Source of the DNA: Paenibacillus sp. Root444D2
GTDB lineage: Bacteria; Bacillota; Bacilli; Paenibacillales; NBRC-103111
Length of the DNA: 64,000 bases
Assembly: GCF_001426375.1 (NCBI RefSeq)
Contig: NZ_LMEO01000050.1
Span: forward strand, 1 to 64,000
Direction: 5' to 3'
Shown here: one piece after another, positions 16,795-25,030 of the stretch
Layout: each line of letters starts with the position of its first letter
Numbering within the stretch: position 1 is the first letter of the stretch
Program-made: the position numbers and the translations under genes
The notes under the pieces: model-generated
Databases searched by the model: none
Seen by the model: the letters and a program-made list of their open reading frames with translations, nothing else
Told to the model about the DNA's origin: nothing

Positions 16795-17970
16795 TTAATC
16801 CGTATGAAACAGATTCGATGTGGTTCGCTTGAATAGCTTCCACCAGGACGCTTTATCTACAGCAACTGGAGACTCAAGTGGGTATTCAGCAAGTAAATTA
16901 TCGCCATTGTAAACAACAATTCTTCCGATTGGTTGCCCCATAGAAATCGGTGCTTTTATGTTTGGATCGAGTTTCAGTTCATGTCGAATCTCCCCAGTCA
17001 CAGTACCCTTTTTCATTAAAATACTATAATTCTGCTTCGCGACTAACGGTACTGTCGAAACCTGACCTTTATTAACCGTAAAATTTCCAAGACTGTCGCC
17101 AGATTTAAACAAAGGATAGTTCGTAAATTGCGCAAAAGCGTAATCAAACAGCTTCGTTACTTCAGCATTCCGTGTTTTAGTATTTGGTTCACCGAGCACC
17201 ACGGCAACGACCCGTAAATTATCCCGTTTTGCTGTTGCAGATAAGCAGAATTTCGCTTCGCTTGTGTATCCCGTTTTCAAACCATCTGCACCGCTGTAGA
17301 AGCGCACCAATTTATTCGTATTCACGAGCCAGAACGGCGTTGCCGTTTCTTTTCGCAGATAGTCTTGATAAGCTCCTGTAAATTTAGTAATCCCCTCATG
17401 CTTGAGCAGTTCTCTTGACATGACGGCAATATCATTCGCACTTGTATAATGATTGGCCACAGGCAGTCCGTTGCAGTTTGAAAAATGGGTGTTTTTCATG
17501 CCTAACTGCTGTGCACGATCGTTCATCATTTGCACAAAATTCTCTTCCGAGCCTGCGATTTTCTCAGCCATTGCCACAGAAGCATCGTTCCCGGAAGCCA
17601 TGGCAATCCCCTTCAGCATTTCCTCAACCGTCATCTCTTCGCCAGGCTCAAGGAAAATTTGCGATCCACCCATGGAAGCCGCGTATTCACTGACCTTGAC
17701 CTTCTCATCCATTTTAATATTGCCTTTGTCGACAGCTTCCATAATGAGCAGCATCGTCATTATTTTCGTAATACTGGCCGGAGGAAGCTTTGCATCCTTA
17801 TTCTTTTCGGCAATGACCGTGCCCGTGTCTGCATCCATTAATACAGCGGATTGTGCATTCGGTGTCAAATCGACCGATGGCGCCTTCTTCTCTTCCGCAA
17901 ATGCGGCTGGTATGAGCAGCATCAAACATAGCTGTAAACAGATTAAACTTATTAGCCCTTTTTTTCGCAT
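16795..17970 (-). CDS. dacF: D-alanyl-D-alanine carboxypeptidase DacF
   Basis: Penicillin-binding protein of peptidase family S11 that trims peptidoglycan stem peptides; DacF acts in the forespore. A signal peptide covers about residues 1-25 (KKGLISLICLQLCLMLLIP, then AFA). The serine motif SITK (about 66-69), 'ASGN' and 'GLKTGYT' form the active site, and a PBP5-type C-terminal domain follows. The start at 17970 is supported by AGGAGGGG; the track to 18015 only adds a basic stretch. It heads dacF-spoIIAA-spoIIAB-sigF as in B. subtilis. Confidence 0.94.
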   Translation of the reverse strand: MRKKGLISLICLQLCLMLLIPAAFAEEKKAPSVDLTPNAQSAVLMDADTGTVIAEKNKDAKLPPASITKIMTMLLIMEAVDKGNIKMDEKVKVSEYAASMGGSQIFLEPGEEMTVEEMLKGIAMASGNDASVAMAEKIAGSEENFVQMMNDRAQQLGMKNTHFSNCNGLPVANHYTSANDIAVMSRELLKHEGITKFTGAYQDYLRKETATPFWLVNTNKLVRFYSGADGLKTGYTSEAKFCLSATAKRDNLRVVAVVLGEPNTKTRNAEVTKLFDYAFAQFTNYPLFKSGDSLGNFTVNKGQVSTVPLVAKQNYSILMKKGTVTGEIRHELKLDPNIKAPISMGQPIGRIVVYNGDNLLAEYPLESPVAVDKASWWKLFKRTTSNLFHTD

Positions 17971-18083
17971 AGCAATTGTACCCCTCCTGTGATGTATGAA
18001 GTGAAAGTCTGACACTTGCAGCTTGAATGACTGCTATTCAGTCTTGACGATTTCCGCACAAAATATTCCAACAGGAAGAAAAT

Positions 18084-18114
18084 AAAAAAGGCACTTTCCG
18101 CGTGGAAAGTGCTT
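18084..18114 (-). terminator. Terminator of pdp
   Basis: Minus-strand GCACTTTCC / GGAAAGTGC stem with an ACGC loop, then CTTTTTT. It separates pdp from dacF. Confidence 0.9.
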
Positions 18115-18131
18115 GGGCAAATCATTTGGCA

Positions 18132-19433
18132 TTAAACAATGACATCATAAATTAATTGAACGGGAGCAGGTTTGCTATTCTCGATGCGATAGGCTCCTTG
18201 AATCATACTCTCGACTGCCTTCACATCCTGTTGATTCGCATGAATGGTACAGATAGATTCCCCAATCTGCACCTCGTCACCGATTTTCCTATTCAAAGTA
18301 AGACCCACTGCATAATCAATCTGATCTTCCTTCTTGGCACGACCAGCACCAAGCAGCATCGCGGCAATACCGATTTGTTCCGCATTGATCTGATTAATAA
18401 AGCCATCTTTCTCAGCCAGTACTTCGAATTGGTAAGCTGCCGTCGGGAGGAGCTCGGGTTGGTCAACCACATTCGGATCACCGCCCTGGCTTGCTATGAA
18501 GCGTTTGAATGTCTCTAACGCCTTCCCGTTCAGGACAATATCGCGGACAGCCACCTGTGCCTCCTCAAAGCTCTCAAACACTTTCCCCAGCAGCGACATG
18601 TAGGCAGCAACCGAGATCGCTACCTCCGTCAGCTCCTTATCACCGGTACCGCGGAGCACTTCAATGGATTCACGAATCTCATTTGCATTTCCGATTTCAC
18701 GTCCGAGCGGCTGCTCCATGTCTGTAATCATGGCGATTGTGTTCCGCTTTAATTGCGTTCCAATATCAACCATCGTACGAGCCAGGGCTCTTGCATCGTC
18801 CACTGTTTTCATGAAGGCGCCTGAACCGATTTTCACGTCCAGCACAATAGCATCTGCTCCGGAAGCTATCTTCTTACTCATAATGGAGCTAGCGATTAAG
18901 GGAATTGAATCAACCGTTGCTGTTACATCGCGAAGTGCATACATCTTCTTATCAGCAGGAGCTAAGTTACCACTCTGGCCAACGATGGCGATTTTATTCG
19001 TATTCACCGCATGAATAAAAGCTTCTTTCGTCAATTCAATTTGAAAGCCTGGAATCGACTCCAGCTTATCTACCGTACCGCCCGTATGCCCTAATCCTCG
19101 GCCAGACATTTTGGCAACTGGGATTCCTAGCGAAGCAACAATAGGTCCAACGATCAGGCTTATTTTGTCCCCCACCCCGCCTGTTGAGTGTTTATCCACT
19201 TTAATCCCGGCAATCTCCGATAAATCGATCATTTCTCCCGATCCTGCCATGGCCAGCGTGAGTGCAGAGATCTCTTCACTTGTCATCCCATTGAAGAAAA
19301 TAGCCATCAATAAAGCTGACATTTGATAATCTGGAATATCACCGCGTGTATATCCGCTAACGATATACGTAATTTCTTGTTCGCTAAGCACTTCACCAGA
19401 ACGTTTCTTATGGATTAAATCAACCATTCTCAT
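18132..19433 (-). CDS. pdp: Pyrimidine-nucleoside phosphorylase
   Basis: Phosphorolyses uridine, thymidine and deoxyuridine to base and (deoxy)ribose 1-phosphate. The family signature KMSGRGLGHTGGTVDKLESI and the phosphate-binding 'KHSTGGVGDKISL' are intact, and the length of 433 residues is normal. The start at 19433 (MRMVDLIHKKRSGE) lies seven bases after AGGAGG; an ATG two codons upstream is too close. It works with the phosphopentomutase and purine phosphorylases encoded upstream, although a cupredoxin gene and a yvyF-like gene lie between. Confidence 0.96.
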   Translation of the reverse strand: MRMVDLIHKKRSGEVLSEQEITYIVSGYTRGDIPDYQMSALLMAIFFNGMTSEEISALTLAMAGSGEMIDLSEIAGIKVDKHSTGGVGDKISLIVGPIVASLGIPVAKMSGRGLGHTGGTVDKLESIPGFQIELTKEAFIHAVNTNKIAIVGQSGNLAPADKKMYALRDVTATVDSIPLIASSIMSKKIASGADAIVLDVKIGSGAFMKTVDDARALARTMVDIGTQLKRNTIAMITDMEQPLGREIGNANEIRESIEVLRGTGDKELTEVAISVAAYMSLLGKVFESFEEAQVAVRDIVLNGKALETFKRFIASQGGDPNVVDQPELLPTAAYQFEVLAEKDGFINQINAEQIGIAAMLLGAGRAKKEDQIDYAVGLTLNRKIGDEVQIGESICTIHANQQDVKAVESMIQGAYRIENSKPAPVQLIYDVIV

Positions 19434-19454
19434 GTGCATTCCTCCTTAAGATTA

Positions 19455-19492
19455 CCTAAGAGTTTTCGCTAGAAAACTTGCATCGTACGCAT
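19455..19492. repeat. Single family-A palindromic repeat before pdp
   Basis: Read in the direction of pdp, this is ATGCGTACGATGCA followed by the palindrome AGTTTTCTAGCGAAAACT and CTTAGG, about 10 bases before the AAGGAGG site. It matches the layout of the repeats at 5574-5614 and 41536-41585. Confidence 0.7.
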
Positions 19493-19507
19493 TACTCATC
19501 AAAATCG

Positions 19508-19532
19508 AAAAAAGGGAGCTGCTAGAGCCCCC
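19508..19532 (-). terminator. Terminator of the cupredoxin gene
   Basis: Minus-strand GGGGGCT / AGCTCCC stem (one G-U pair) with a CTAGC loop, followed by TTTTTT. Confidence 0.85.
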
Positions 19533-19552
19533 TCTGATACTACCATTATTGG

Positions 19553-19936
19553 TTAAGAAACAACTAATTTGGATTTCATTTTGGCATGACCTTCACCACA
19601 AGGAAGGACACACTGAATTTCATAAGTGCCTGGTTTATCGAAAGTTATTTGTTTGGAAGGATTTTCTTTATCCAACTTGATATCCAATCCTACGATTTCA
19701 ATCGCATGTACACCTTCTTTTAAAGACAAGGTAACTTTCGTAGGCTCACCGCTTTTAACCGTATAATCTGCAGAATCGAACTGCCAGTTAGAAGCTGCAA
19801 TTTTAAGCTGTTGACCTTTGCCAGCGGCAGCCTCTGCTTCCTTAGCCACTTGGCGGTCAGAAATATCTTGAAAGAGGACTCCCAGCCCCAATGCGCCCGC
19901 AAGTATAAATAACACAAAGAAAATCCACTTTTGCAT
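19553..19936 (-). CDS. Membrane-anchored CuA-like cupredoxin
   Basis: Protein of 127 residues. One N-terminal membrane anchor or uncleaved signal (KWIFFVLFILAGALGLGVLF) is followed by a cupredoxin domain. The C-terminal loop C-VLP-C-GEG-H-AK-M plus an upstream His ('KEGVHAIEI') supplies the ligand set of a CuA site as in cytochrome c oxidase subunit II. The two-helix membrane hairpin of subunit II is missing and no oxidase genes are near, so this is a stand-alone domain. It may be an electron-transfer or copper-delivery protein. Start chosen at MQKW (19936), six bases after GAGGGGG. Confidence 0.85.
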   Translation of the reverse strand: MQKWIFFVLFILAGALGLGVLFQDISDRQVAKEAEAAAGKGQQLKIAASNWQFDSADYTVKSGEPTKVTLSLKEGVHAIEIVGLDIKLDKENPSKQITFDKPGTYEIQCVLPCGEGHAKMKSKLVVS

Positions 19937-20057
19937 GCATATCCCCCTCATAATGTGTTCACTTCATCTATTCTACCTAACATCTTCAGACAATCCCATA
20001 CATGGTTAGTGGCAAATCCTTGAATATTTTGTGACAAAATTGTGACTCAGCCTTTCG

Positions 20058-20083
20058 TAAAAACATCCCCCTTATCGGGGGAT
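20058..20083 (-). terminator. Hairpin terminator after the yvyF-like gene
   Basis: Minus-strand ATCCCCC-GATA-AGGGGGAT stem followed by GTTTTTAC, about 30 bases after the stop. Confidence 0.75.
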
Positions 20084-20115
20084 ATCACCATTACTATTGC
20101 CCATTTTGTTATAAA

Positions 20116-20553
20116 TTACACACCACTAAGTCTTTCACGTATTTGAAAACCGCCAGTGGATACTGACTGTTTTTCTCTAAGAAGTGGTTGAAATGATCGG
20201 TCTTTCTCTTTCAGTTCTCTAATATCCCTATTAATTCGGTACGTGCAATCCGGGCAGAGCTTTTGTCCGCGAATCGGTTTCGAGCATGATACGCAGGGAT
20301 AGTTCAAATTCGGATAATCCGAAAGCAGCAGCTTCCCCTCTTTAATCCAAGTATGCATTTGCTCTTGTGAAACACCTGTCGCTTCGCTGAATTGCCTATT
20401 CGTTGAGCGATGATTTTTACGTAGAAATTCAAGACTGGTCGTGAGCATGGAATCCATGCTGCGGCTGCAATCTGAACACTGGTTTCGAAAATTTTTCTGG
20501 AACACTTTCCCGCATTTAGGACAGTTAGCGACCATTAATTGTTGGACTGACAT
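20116..20553 (-). CDS. YvyF-like flagellar-region protein
   Basis: Protein of 145 residues resembling YvyF (TIGR03826), a gene of the late flagellar operon in Bacillus. Two four-Cys zinc ribbons (N-terminal CPKCG..CSDC, central CVSC..CPDC) flank a helix-turn-helix-like segment, 'NRQFSEATGVSQEQMHTWIK'. The rest of the protein is basic and probably helical. No flagellar gene is nearby, so this is an orphan copy; it may have another role. Exact function unknown. Confidence 0.8.
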   Translation of the reverse strand: MSVQQLMVANCPKCGKVFQKNFRNQCSDCSRSMDSMLTTSLEFLRKNHRSTNRQFSEATGVSQEQMHTWIKEGKLLLSDYPNLNYPCVSCSKPIRGQKLCPDCTYRINRDIRELKEKDRSFQPLLREKQSVSTGGFQIRERLSGV

Positions 20554-20603
20554 GCTCCATCACATCCTTGTTATGGAATGGGTATCTGTATCTACGACAC
20601 CCT

Positions 20604-20633
20604 CTAATATAGTTCTAATTAACTATATATTAG
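20604..20633. promoter_or_regulatory. AT-rich inverted repeat upstream of the yvyF-like gene
   Basis: CTAATATAGTT and AACTATATATTAG are inverted copies (one two-base insertion) separated by six bases, about 50 bases upstream of the start codon. It could be an operator over the promoter or an mRNA hairpin; no regulator is identifiable. Confidence 0.4.
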
Positions 20634-20705
20634 CATGACTCCCTCCGAATTCATAGGTCTCCAGAAGCTTATTTTCATTAAAAGTTCATAAAAAATATAG
20701 CCAAA

Positions 20706-21560
20706 TTATCCCAGACGGACCTCACGAACAAAGGCCTTAACAAGTGCAATGAACTTCGGTTTCGTCCGATTTGCAACCGCCACAACCTGCTCATGCGTCA
20801 ATGGTTCCAGCTCTTCGCCTATCGCCATATCGGTAATACACGAAATCCCTAACACCTTAAGTCCTGCATGACGTGCTGCAATAACTTCTCCTACCGTGGA
20901 CATGCCAATCGCGTCGCCACCGATGCGAGCTAACATCGTAAGTTCAACTGGCGTACAGTAGGTTGGTCCTGTAATCCCCGCATAGACCCCTTCCTGCAGC
21001 TTCAGCGGCACGCCATCTTCTCCTACGACCGTTTGTGCCAGCTCATGAGCCAGCTTGCGGTATTCGCGGTTGTACGCTTCCGACATGTCCGGGAAACGAA
21101 CACCGAGATCAGCATGGTTAGGTCCGATAAGCGGGTTATCACCTGTCATATTCAAATGGTCGCTAATAACCATAAGATCTCCCGCTTTGAAATCTCGATT
21201 CATCCCGCCTGCTGCGTTCGTCATCATAACCGTCTGAACGCCAATGGCTTTCATAACGTAAACAGGAAATACAACCTTTTTCATATCGTAGCCTTCATAA
21301 TAATGAAAACGACCCTGCATAACAATAACTTGCTTACCTTCAAGGGTACCTGCAACAAAACGGCCTTCATGACCTTCAACAGTTGAAACGGGAAAGTGAG
21401 GAACCTCGCTATAATCGATGGCTATGGGCTGCTCAACCTGATTCGCCATATCTCCCAAGCCTGATCCCAAAACTAATCCGATAACAGGCTTAACTCCGCC
21501 TAAACGCTGCTCAATAAAGCTCGCTGCTTCTTTAATTTTATCTATGTAAGTCAGTTCCAT
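20706..21560 (-). CDS. Purine nucleoside phosphorylase, Asp-type paralogue
   Basis: Trimeric-type (family 2) purine nucleoside phosphorylase, 284 residues. The phosphate-binding 'VLGSGLGDMANQ' and 'GRFHYYEGY' and the active-site 'TNAAGGMNRDFKAGD' are intact. It differs from its neighbour at the base-binding sites: GPTYCTPVELTM instead of GPNYETPAEIRM, and SCITDMA instead of SCISNMA. The Asp corresponds to Asn243 of human PNP, whose change to Asp is known to admit 6-aminopurines. I infer a preference for adenosine or another non-6-oxo purine. AGAGGAG precedes the ATG; it lies 18 bases after pupG. Confidence 0.93.
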   Translation of the reverse strand: MELTYIDKIKEAASFIEQRLGGVKPVIGLVLGSGLGDMANQVEQPIAIDYSEVPHFPVSTVEGHEGRFVAGTLEGKQVIVMQGRFHYYEGYDMKKVVFPVYVMKAIGVQTVMMTNAAGGMNRDFKAGDLMVISDHLNMTGDNPLIGPNHADLGVRFPDMSEAYNREYRKLAHELAQTVVGEDGVPLKLQEGVYAGITGPTYCTPVELTMLARIGGDAIGMSTVGEVIAARHAGLKVLGISCITDMAIGEELEPLTHEQVVAVANRTKPKFIALVKAFVREVRLG

Positions 21561-21578
21561 TTTGTTCTCCTCTTCTAG

Positions 21579-22406
21579 TTAAAGTGCTTCAATAATGCCT
21601 AGTACTAATTTCAGAAACTTAGGCTTTACTTTCTCTGTCGTTTCCATGACTTCTGCATGGGAGAGTGGCTGGTCTAATATACCTGATGCCATATTCGAAA
21701 TACAGGAGAATCCAAGCACTTCGATTCCTGCATGACGTGCTACAATCACTTCAGGTACCGTCGACATCCCAACGGAATCACCGCCTAATGTGCGGAACAT
21801 GCGAATCTCAGCAGGTGTTTCATAGTTAGGACCGAGGAGTCCCACATAGACGCCTTCTTGTAAGTGGAAGTTCTGTGATGCCGCAACTTCGTGCGCCAAT
21901 TTACGCAGACGTTTGCTGTAAGCTTCCGACATATCCGGAAAGCGAACACCTAAAGCCGAGTCATTCGGTCCAATGAGTGGGTTGCGGTATGTCAAATTCA
22001 GATGATCACTTATGACCATAAGATCGCCAACTTGGTAGGATTCATTAATTCCACCAGCTGCATTCGTCACTATCAGCGTTTCTACACCTAGTTCTTTCAT
22101 AACTCTTACTGGAAAAGAAACCGTTTCCGCGCCATAGCCTTCATAAGCATGAAAGCGGCCTTTCATCACTAACACTTGTTTGCCTTGAATCGTACCAACG
22201 ACCAATTCTCCGGCATGCCCTTCCACCGTAGACACTGGGAAATGGGGAATTCTCGAGTAGTCTACAACGATAGGCTGCTCAATAAGATCAGCAAGAACGC
22301 CGAGACCAGAACCAAGAATCAGTCCAATTTGGGGTTTAATATTCGTTTCCTTGCTAATAAATGCAGCTGCTTCTTGAATCTTTTGAATCATGGACGTATC
22401 GGACAT
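21579..22406 (-). CDS. pupG: Purine nucleoside phosphorylase (inosine/guanosine)
   Basis: Trimeric-type purine nucleoside phosphorylase of 275 residues with the classic 6-oxopurine signature: GPNYETPAEIRM (Glu at the purine N1 position), 'GMSTVPEVIVARH' and SCISNMA (Asn at the O6/N7 position). It splits inosine, guanosine and deoxy forms to base and sugar 1-phosphate. AGGAGG precedes the ATG. It lies between drm and a diverged paralogue, i.e. a tandem duplication relative to the drm-pupG pair of B. subtilis. Confidence 0.95.
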   Translation of the reverse strand: MSDTSMIQKIQEAAAFISKETNIKPQIGLILGSGLGVLADLIEQPIVVDYSRIPHFPVSTVEGHAGELVVGTIQGKQVLVMKGRFHAYEGYGAETVSFPVRVMKELGVETLIVTNAAGGINESYQVGDLMVISDHLNLTYRNPLIGPNDSALGVRFPDMSEAYSKRLRKLAHEVAASQNFHLQEGVYVGLLGPNYETPAEIRMFRTLGGDSVGMSTVPEVIVARHAGIEVLGFSCISNMASGILDQPLSHAEVMETTEKVKPKFLKLVLGIIEAL

Positions 22407-22462
22407 GGGTGGATTCCTCCTAAGCGATTTCAGTTCACATAGACTGAGTATTTCGTAATCAT

Positions 22463-23638
22463 TTATTTTAAAAGATGTAAGAAGCTCTCGCCTTGATCGG
22501 TTGCACTAACGCCAAAATTATCTGCGATGGTCGCTCCCAGATCAGCGAAGGTTCCGCGGATACCAAGCGAAGCAGGGGATTGGAAGCTTGGGCTGTATAA
22601 CAAAACAGGCACATATTCGCGCGTATGATCGGTTCCCGGATGCACAGGATCATTGCCATGATCCGCCGTAAGGATTAGTAGATCCTTCGGTCCTAGACCC
22701 GCTTTGAGCTGAGGCACATAAGCATCAAACTCCTCCAGTGATCTTCCATAGCCCTCAGGATCACGACGATGCCCAAACAACGAGTCAAAATCGACAAGAT
22801 TCGTAAAAGCGAGTCCTTTAAACGACGAGCCCAGTACCTCTATCGTCTTCTGAATACCATCTAAATTACTTTTTGTTGATGTGGCTTTTGTAACACCTTC
22901 ACCATCGAAAATGTCATTAATTTTCCCAATCGCAATCACATCATATCCAGCATCCTTCAAATGATTCATGACCGTTGGCGCTGGCGGTTTCACGGCATAG
23001 TCATGGCGATTCGGAGTACGTTTGAAAGCGCCAGGCTCCCCGAGGTACGGTCTAGCAATGACTCTGCCCACCGCAAACTCATCCTGCATGGTCAACCTTC
23101 TGGCAATCTTGCATGCCCGATACAGCTCTTCTAGCGGAATGACGTCTTCATGCGCAGCTAGTTGAAATACACTATCCGCAGATGTATAAACGATCCAATC
23201 CCCTGTTTTCATCTGCTCTTCTCCGAGCTCGTCTAAAATTTCAGTGCCTGAGGCCGGCTTATTTCCAATGACTTTACGCCCTGTCTCCTGCTCAAATTGA
23301 GAAATCAATTTTTCTGGAAATCCATCCGGAAATACATTAAATGGGGTATTAATTCGAAGCCCCATCAATTCCCAGTGGCCTGTCATCGTGTCTTTCCCAA
23401 CAGACACCTCAGCCATTTTCCCATAATAACCTTCTGGTGAATCAGTTGCAGGAATCCCTTTAATATCAGCTATGCTCCCAAGTCCCATTCGCTGTAAATT
23501 AGGGAGTGCAAATCCGCTTACTCTCTCTGCAATATGTCCTAGTGTGTGAGCGCCACTATCGCCAAACTGCTTGGCATCCGGTAATTCGCCGATGCCTACA
23601 CTATCCAATACAATTAAACATATACGTTCAAAGCGCAC
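22463..23638 (-). CDS. drm: Phosphopentomutase
   Basis: Interconverts (deoxy)ribose 1-phosphate and 5-phosphate, linking nucleoside phosphorolysis to the pentose pathway. Alkaline-phosphatase-superfamily metal sites are visible: '[15 protein letters not shown]' with the first Asp at the N terminus, '[13 protein letters not shown]' with the phosphorylated Thr, and '[10 protein letters not shown]' and '[12 protein letters not shown]' near the C terminus. 391 residues, normal. The start is GTG at 23638 after GGAGGG. Encoded upstream of both PNP genes. Confidence 0.96.
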   Translation of the reverse strand: MRFERICLIVLDSVGIGELPDAKQFGDSGAHTLGHIAERVSGFALPNLQRMGLGSIADIKGIPATDSPEGYYGKMAEVSVGKDTMTGHWELMGLRINTPFNVFPDGFPEKLISQFEQETGRKVIGNKPASGTEILDELGEEQMKTGDWIVYTSADSVFQLAAHEDVIPLEELYRACKIARRLTMQDEFAVGRVIARPYLGEPGAFKRTPNRHDYAVKPPAPTVMNHLKDAGYDVIAIGKINDIFDGEGVTKATSTKSNLDGIQKTIEVLGSSFKGLAFTNLVDFDSLFGHRRDPEGYGRSLEEFDAYVPQLKAGLGPKDLLILTADHGNDPVHPGTDHTREYVPVLLYSPSFQSPASLGIRGTFADLGATIADNFGVSATDQGESFLHLLK

Positions 23639-23705
23639 TCTTGTCCCTCCAAATCAATTCCTAATGTCATCCACCCTCGATTATCTCACTTCCACTCTAT
23701 GAATG

Positions 23706-23740
23706 CAAAACAGCAGCTTCCCCTAGGGAAATGCCGCTGT
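23706..23740 (-). terminator. Terminator after xerD
   Basis: Minus-strand CAGCGGC...GCTGCTG stem with inner TTCCC / GGGAA pairing, followed by TTTTGC. It could separate xerD from drm, at least partly. Confidence 0.6.
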
Positions 23741-23744
23741 AAGG

Positions 23745-24644
23745 TTATAATTTCGCTCTTGGATGTGCAAGGTTGTAAACCTCTTTCATTTTGAGCTTGG
23801 TGACTTGAACATACATTTGTGTCGAGGAAATATCGGAATGTCCCAGCATTTCTTGAACCGATCTCAGATCTGCGCCATTTTCAATTAAATGGGCAGCAAA
23901 AGAATGCCTTAAGGCATGAGGTGTTATCTCATTCGCGATATTCATCTCATTTGCATATTTTTTTAAAATCTTCCAAAACCCTTGCCTCGTCATCCTTGTT
24001 CCCAAGTGTCCGATAAATAAGGCTTCTTCATCCGCCGTTTTTTTCAACAACTTCATCCGATAATTATGTATATAGGTCGTTAAACACCGAATGGCGATTG
24101 AGCTAAGAGGAATGTTACGTTCTTTATCCGCTTTCCCTATACAGCGGATGAAGCCCATTTGCAAATTGATATCCGTTACATTCAGAGAAATGAGCTCCGA
24201 TACTCGGATCCCAGTCGCATAGAGCAATTCCAGCATGGCCTTATCACGCGCGCCGCTCACATGCTCAGGTTGTGGTGCATCAAGGAGCTTCTCTACCTCT
24301 CCAATCGACAGCACTTTAGGAAGCTTTTTTTCCAGCTTGGGAGCATCAACATAAATACTTGGATCAGAATCCATTACACGTTCTTTCACTAAATATTGAT
24401 AAAGTGCTCGAATGGAAACCATATTGCGAGACAAGGTTGCTGATGCTCGTCCGAGCATTTTCATCTGCGATAAGTATCCAGCAATGTGAGTTTTCCCTGT
24501 GTCTTTCCAAGCCGTAATGCCTTGCTGTTGTAGATAATCAACAAATTGCTGTAGGTCTCTCTCATAGGATTCCAACGTATTCCGGGATAGTCCCCGTTCA
24601 ACTGACAAAAATCGGATGAAGGATTGCAAGTCTTTCGTCATCAT
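23745..24644 (-). CDS. xerD: Tyrosine recombinase XerD
   Basis: Site-specific recombinase that, with XerC/CodV, resolves chromosome dimers at dif. N-terminal SAM-like domain ('FIRFLSVERGLSRNTLESYE') and C-terminal catalytic domain with 'YATGIRVSELISL' (Arg), 'HALRHSFAAHLIENG' (His-x-x-Arg) and the nucleophile Tyr in 'GHSDISSTQMYVQVT'. About 299 residues. The start at 24644 lies nine bases after GGAG; a second ATG follows at once. The xerD-drm-pupG order is conserved in Bacillales. Confidence 0.95.
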   Translation of the reverse strand: MMTKDLQSFIRFLSVERGLSRNTLESYERDLQQFVDYLQQQGITAWKDTGKTHIAGYLSQMKMLGRASATLSRNMVSIRALYQYLVKERVMDSDPSIYVDAPKLEKKLPKVLSIGEVEKLLDAPQPEHVSGARDKAMLELLYATGIRVSELISLNVTDINLQMGFIRCIGKADKERNIPLSSIAIRCLTTYIHNYRMKLLKKTADEEALFIGHLGTRMTRQGFWKILKKYANEMNIANEITPHALRHSFAAHLIENGADLRSVQEMLGHSDISSTQMYVQVTKLKMKEVYNLAHPRAKL

Positions 24645-24733
24645 GCCGATATACTCCTTCGTTATCATGCCATATCTTCATACCGAATAGCATTCAACGA
24701 TTCCAGTGCGAACTCCTCTTTTTTACGCTTTCT

Positions 24734-24973
24734 TTATTCCCCATACCAATAAAATAAACGCAAACGGTCACTCATTGTTCCTGTATCCGAAACCGAAGTA
24801 TGCTCGTGATGGCCAAACACCTTAACGGACTTTCCCGTTGGTGTTCTGTATTTGTTCACAGGCTGAATCCAACCCGTTAGAACAAGCATAACTTGATATA
24901 GAATCACAGTCAAAGTCATAAATAGTAAAATAAAGCGTAAGCGAACAATTAGTTTTCGATATGAAAATATCAT
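24734..24973 (-). CDS. yqzK: YqzK family (DUF4227) small membrane protein
   Basis: Protein of 79 residues. One membrane segment (about residues 11-33, 'LRFILLFMTLTVILYQVMLVL') is followed by a short polar tail with a HHEH cluster and a C-terminal 'RLRLFYWYGE' that is typical of DUF4227. In B. subtilis yqzK lies between fur and xerD; here ald sits between fur and yqzK. Function unknown. TGAGGA precedes the ATG. Confidence 0.8.
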   Translation of the reverse strand: MIFSYRKLIVRLRFILLFMTLTVILYQVMLVLTGWIQPVNKYRTPTGKSVKVFGHHEHTSVSDTGTMSDRLRLFYWYGE

Positions 24974-25030
24974 AGCCAGTCCTCATTTCTATCCCCTTTT
25001 TATGATCAGGATATGAGGCTTGGTCTATGA

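Noticed and set aside
23745-24644. XerD-type recombinase as sign of an integrated element
   Set aside because: It is the housekeeping xerD in conserved order next to drm; no attachment site or other mobile genes are near.
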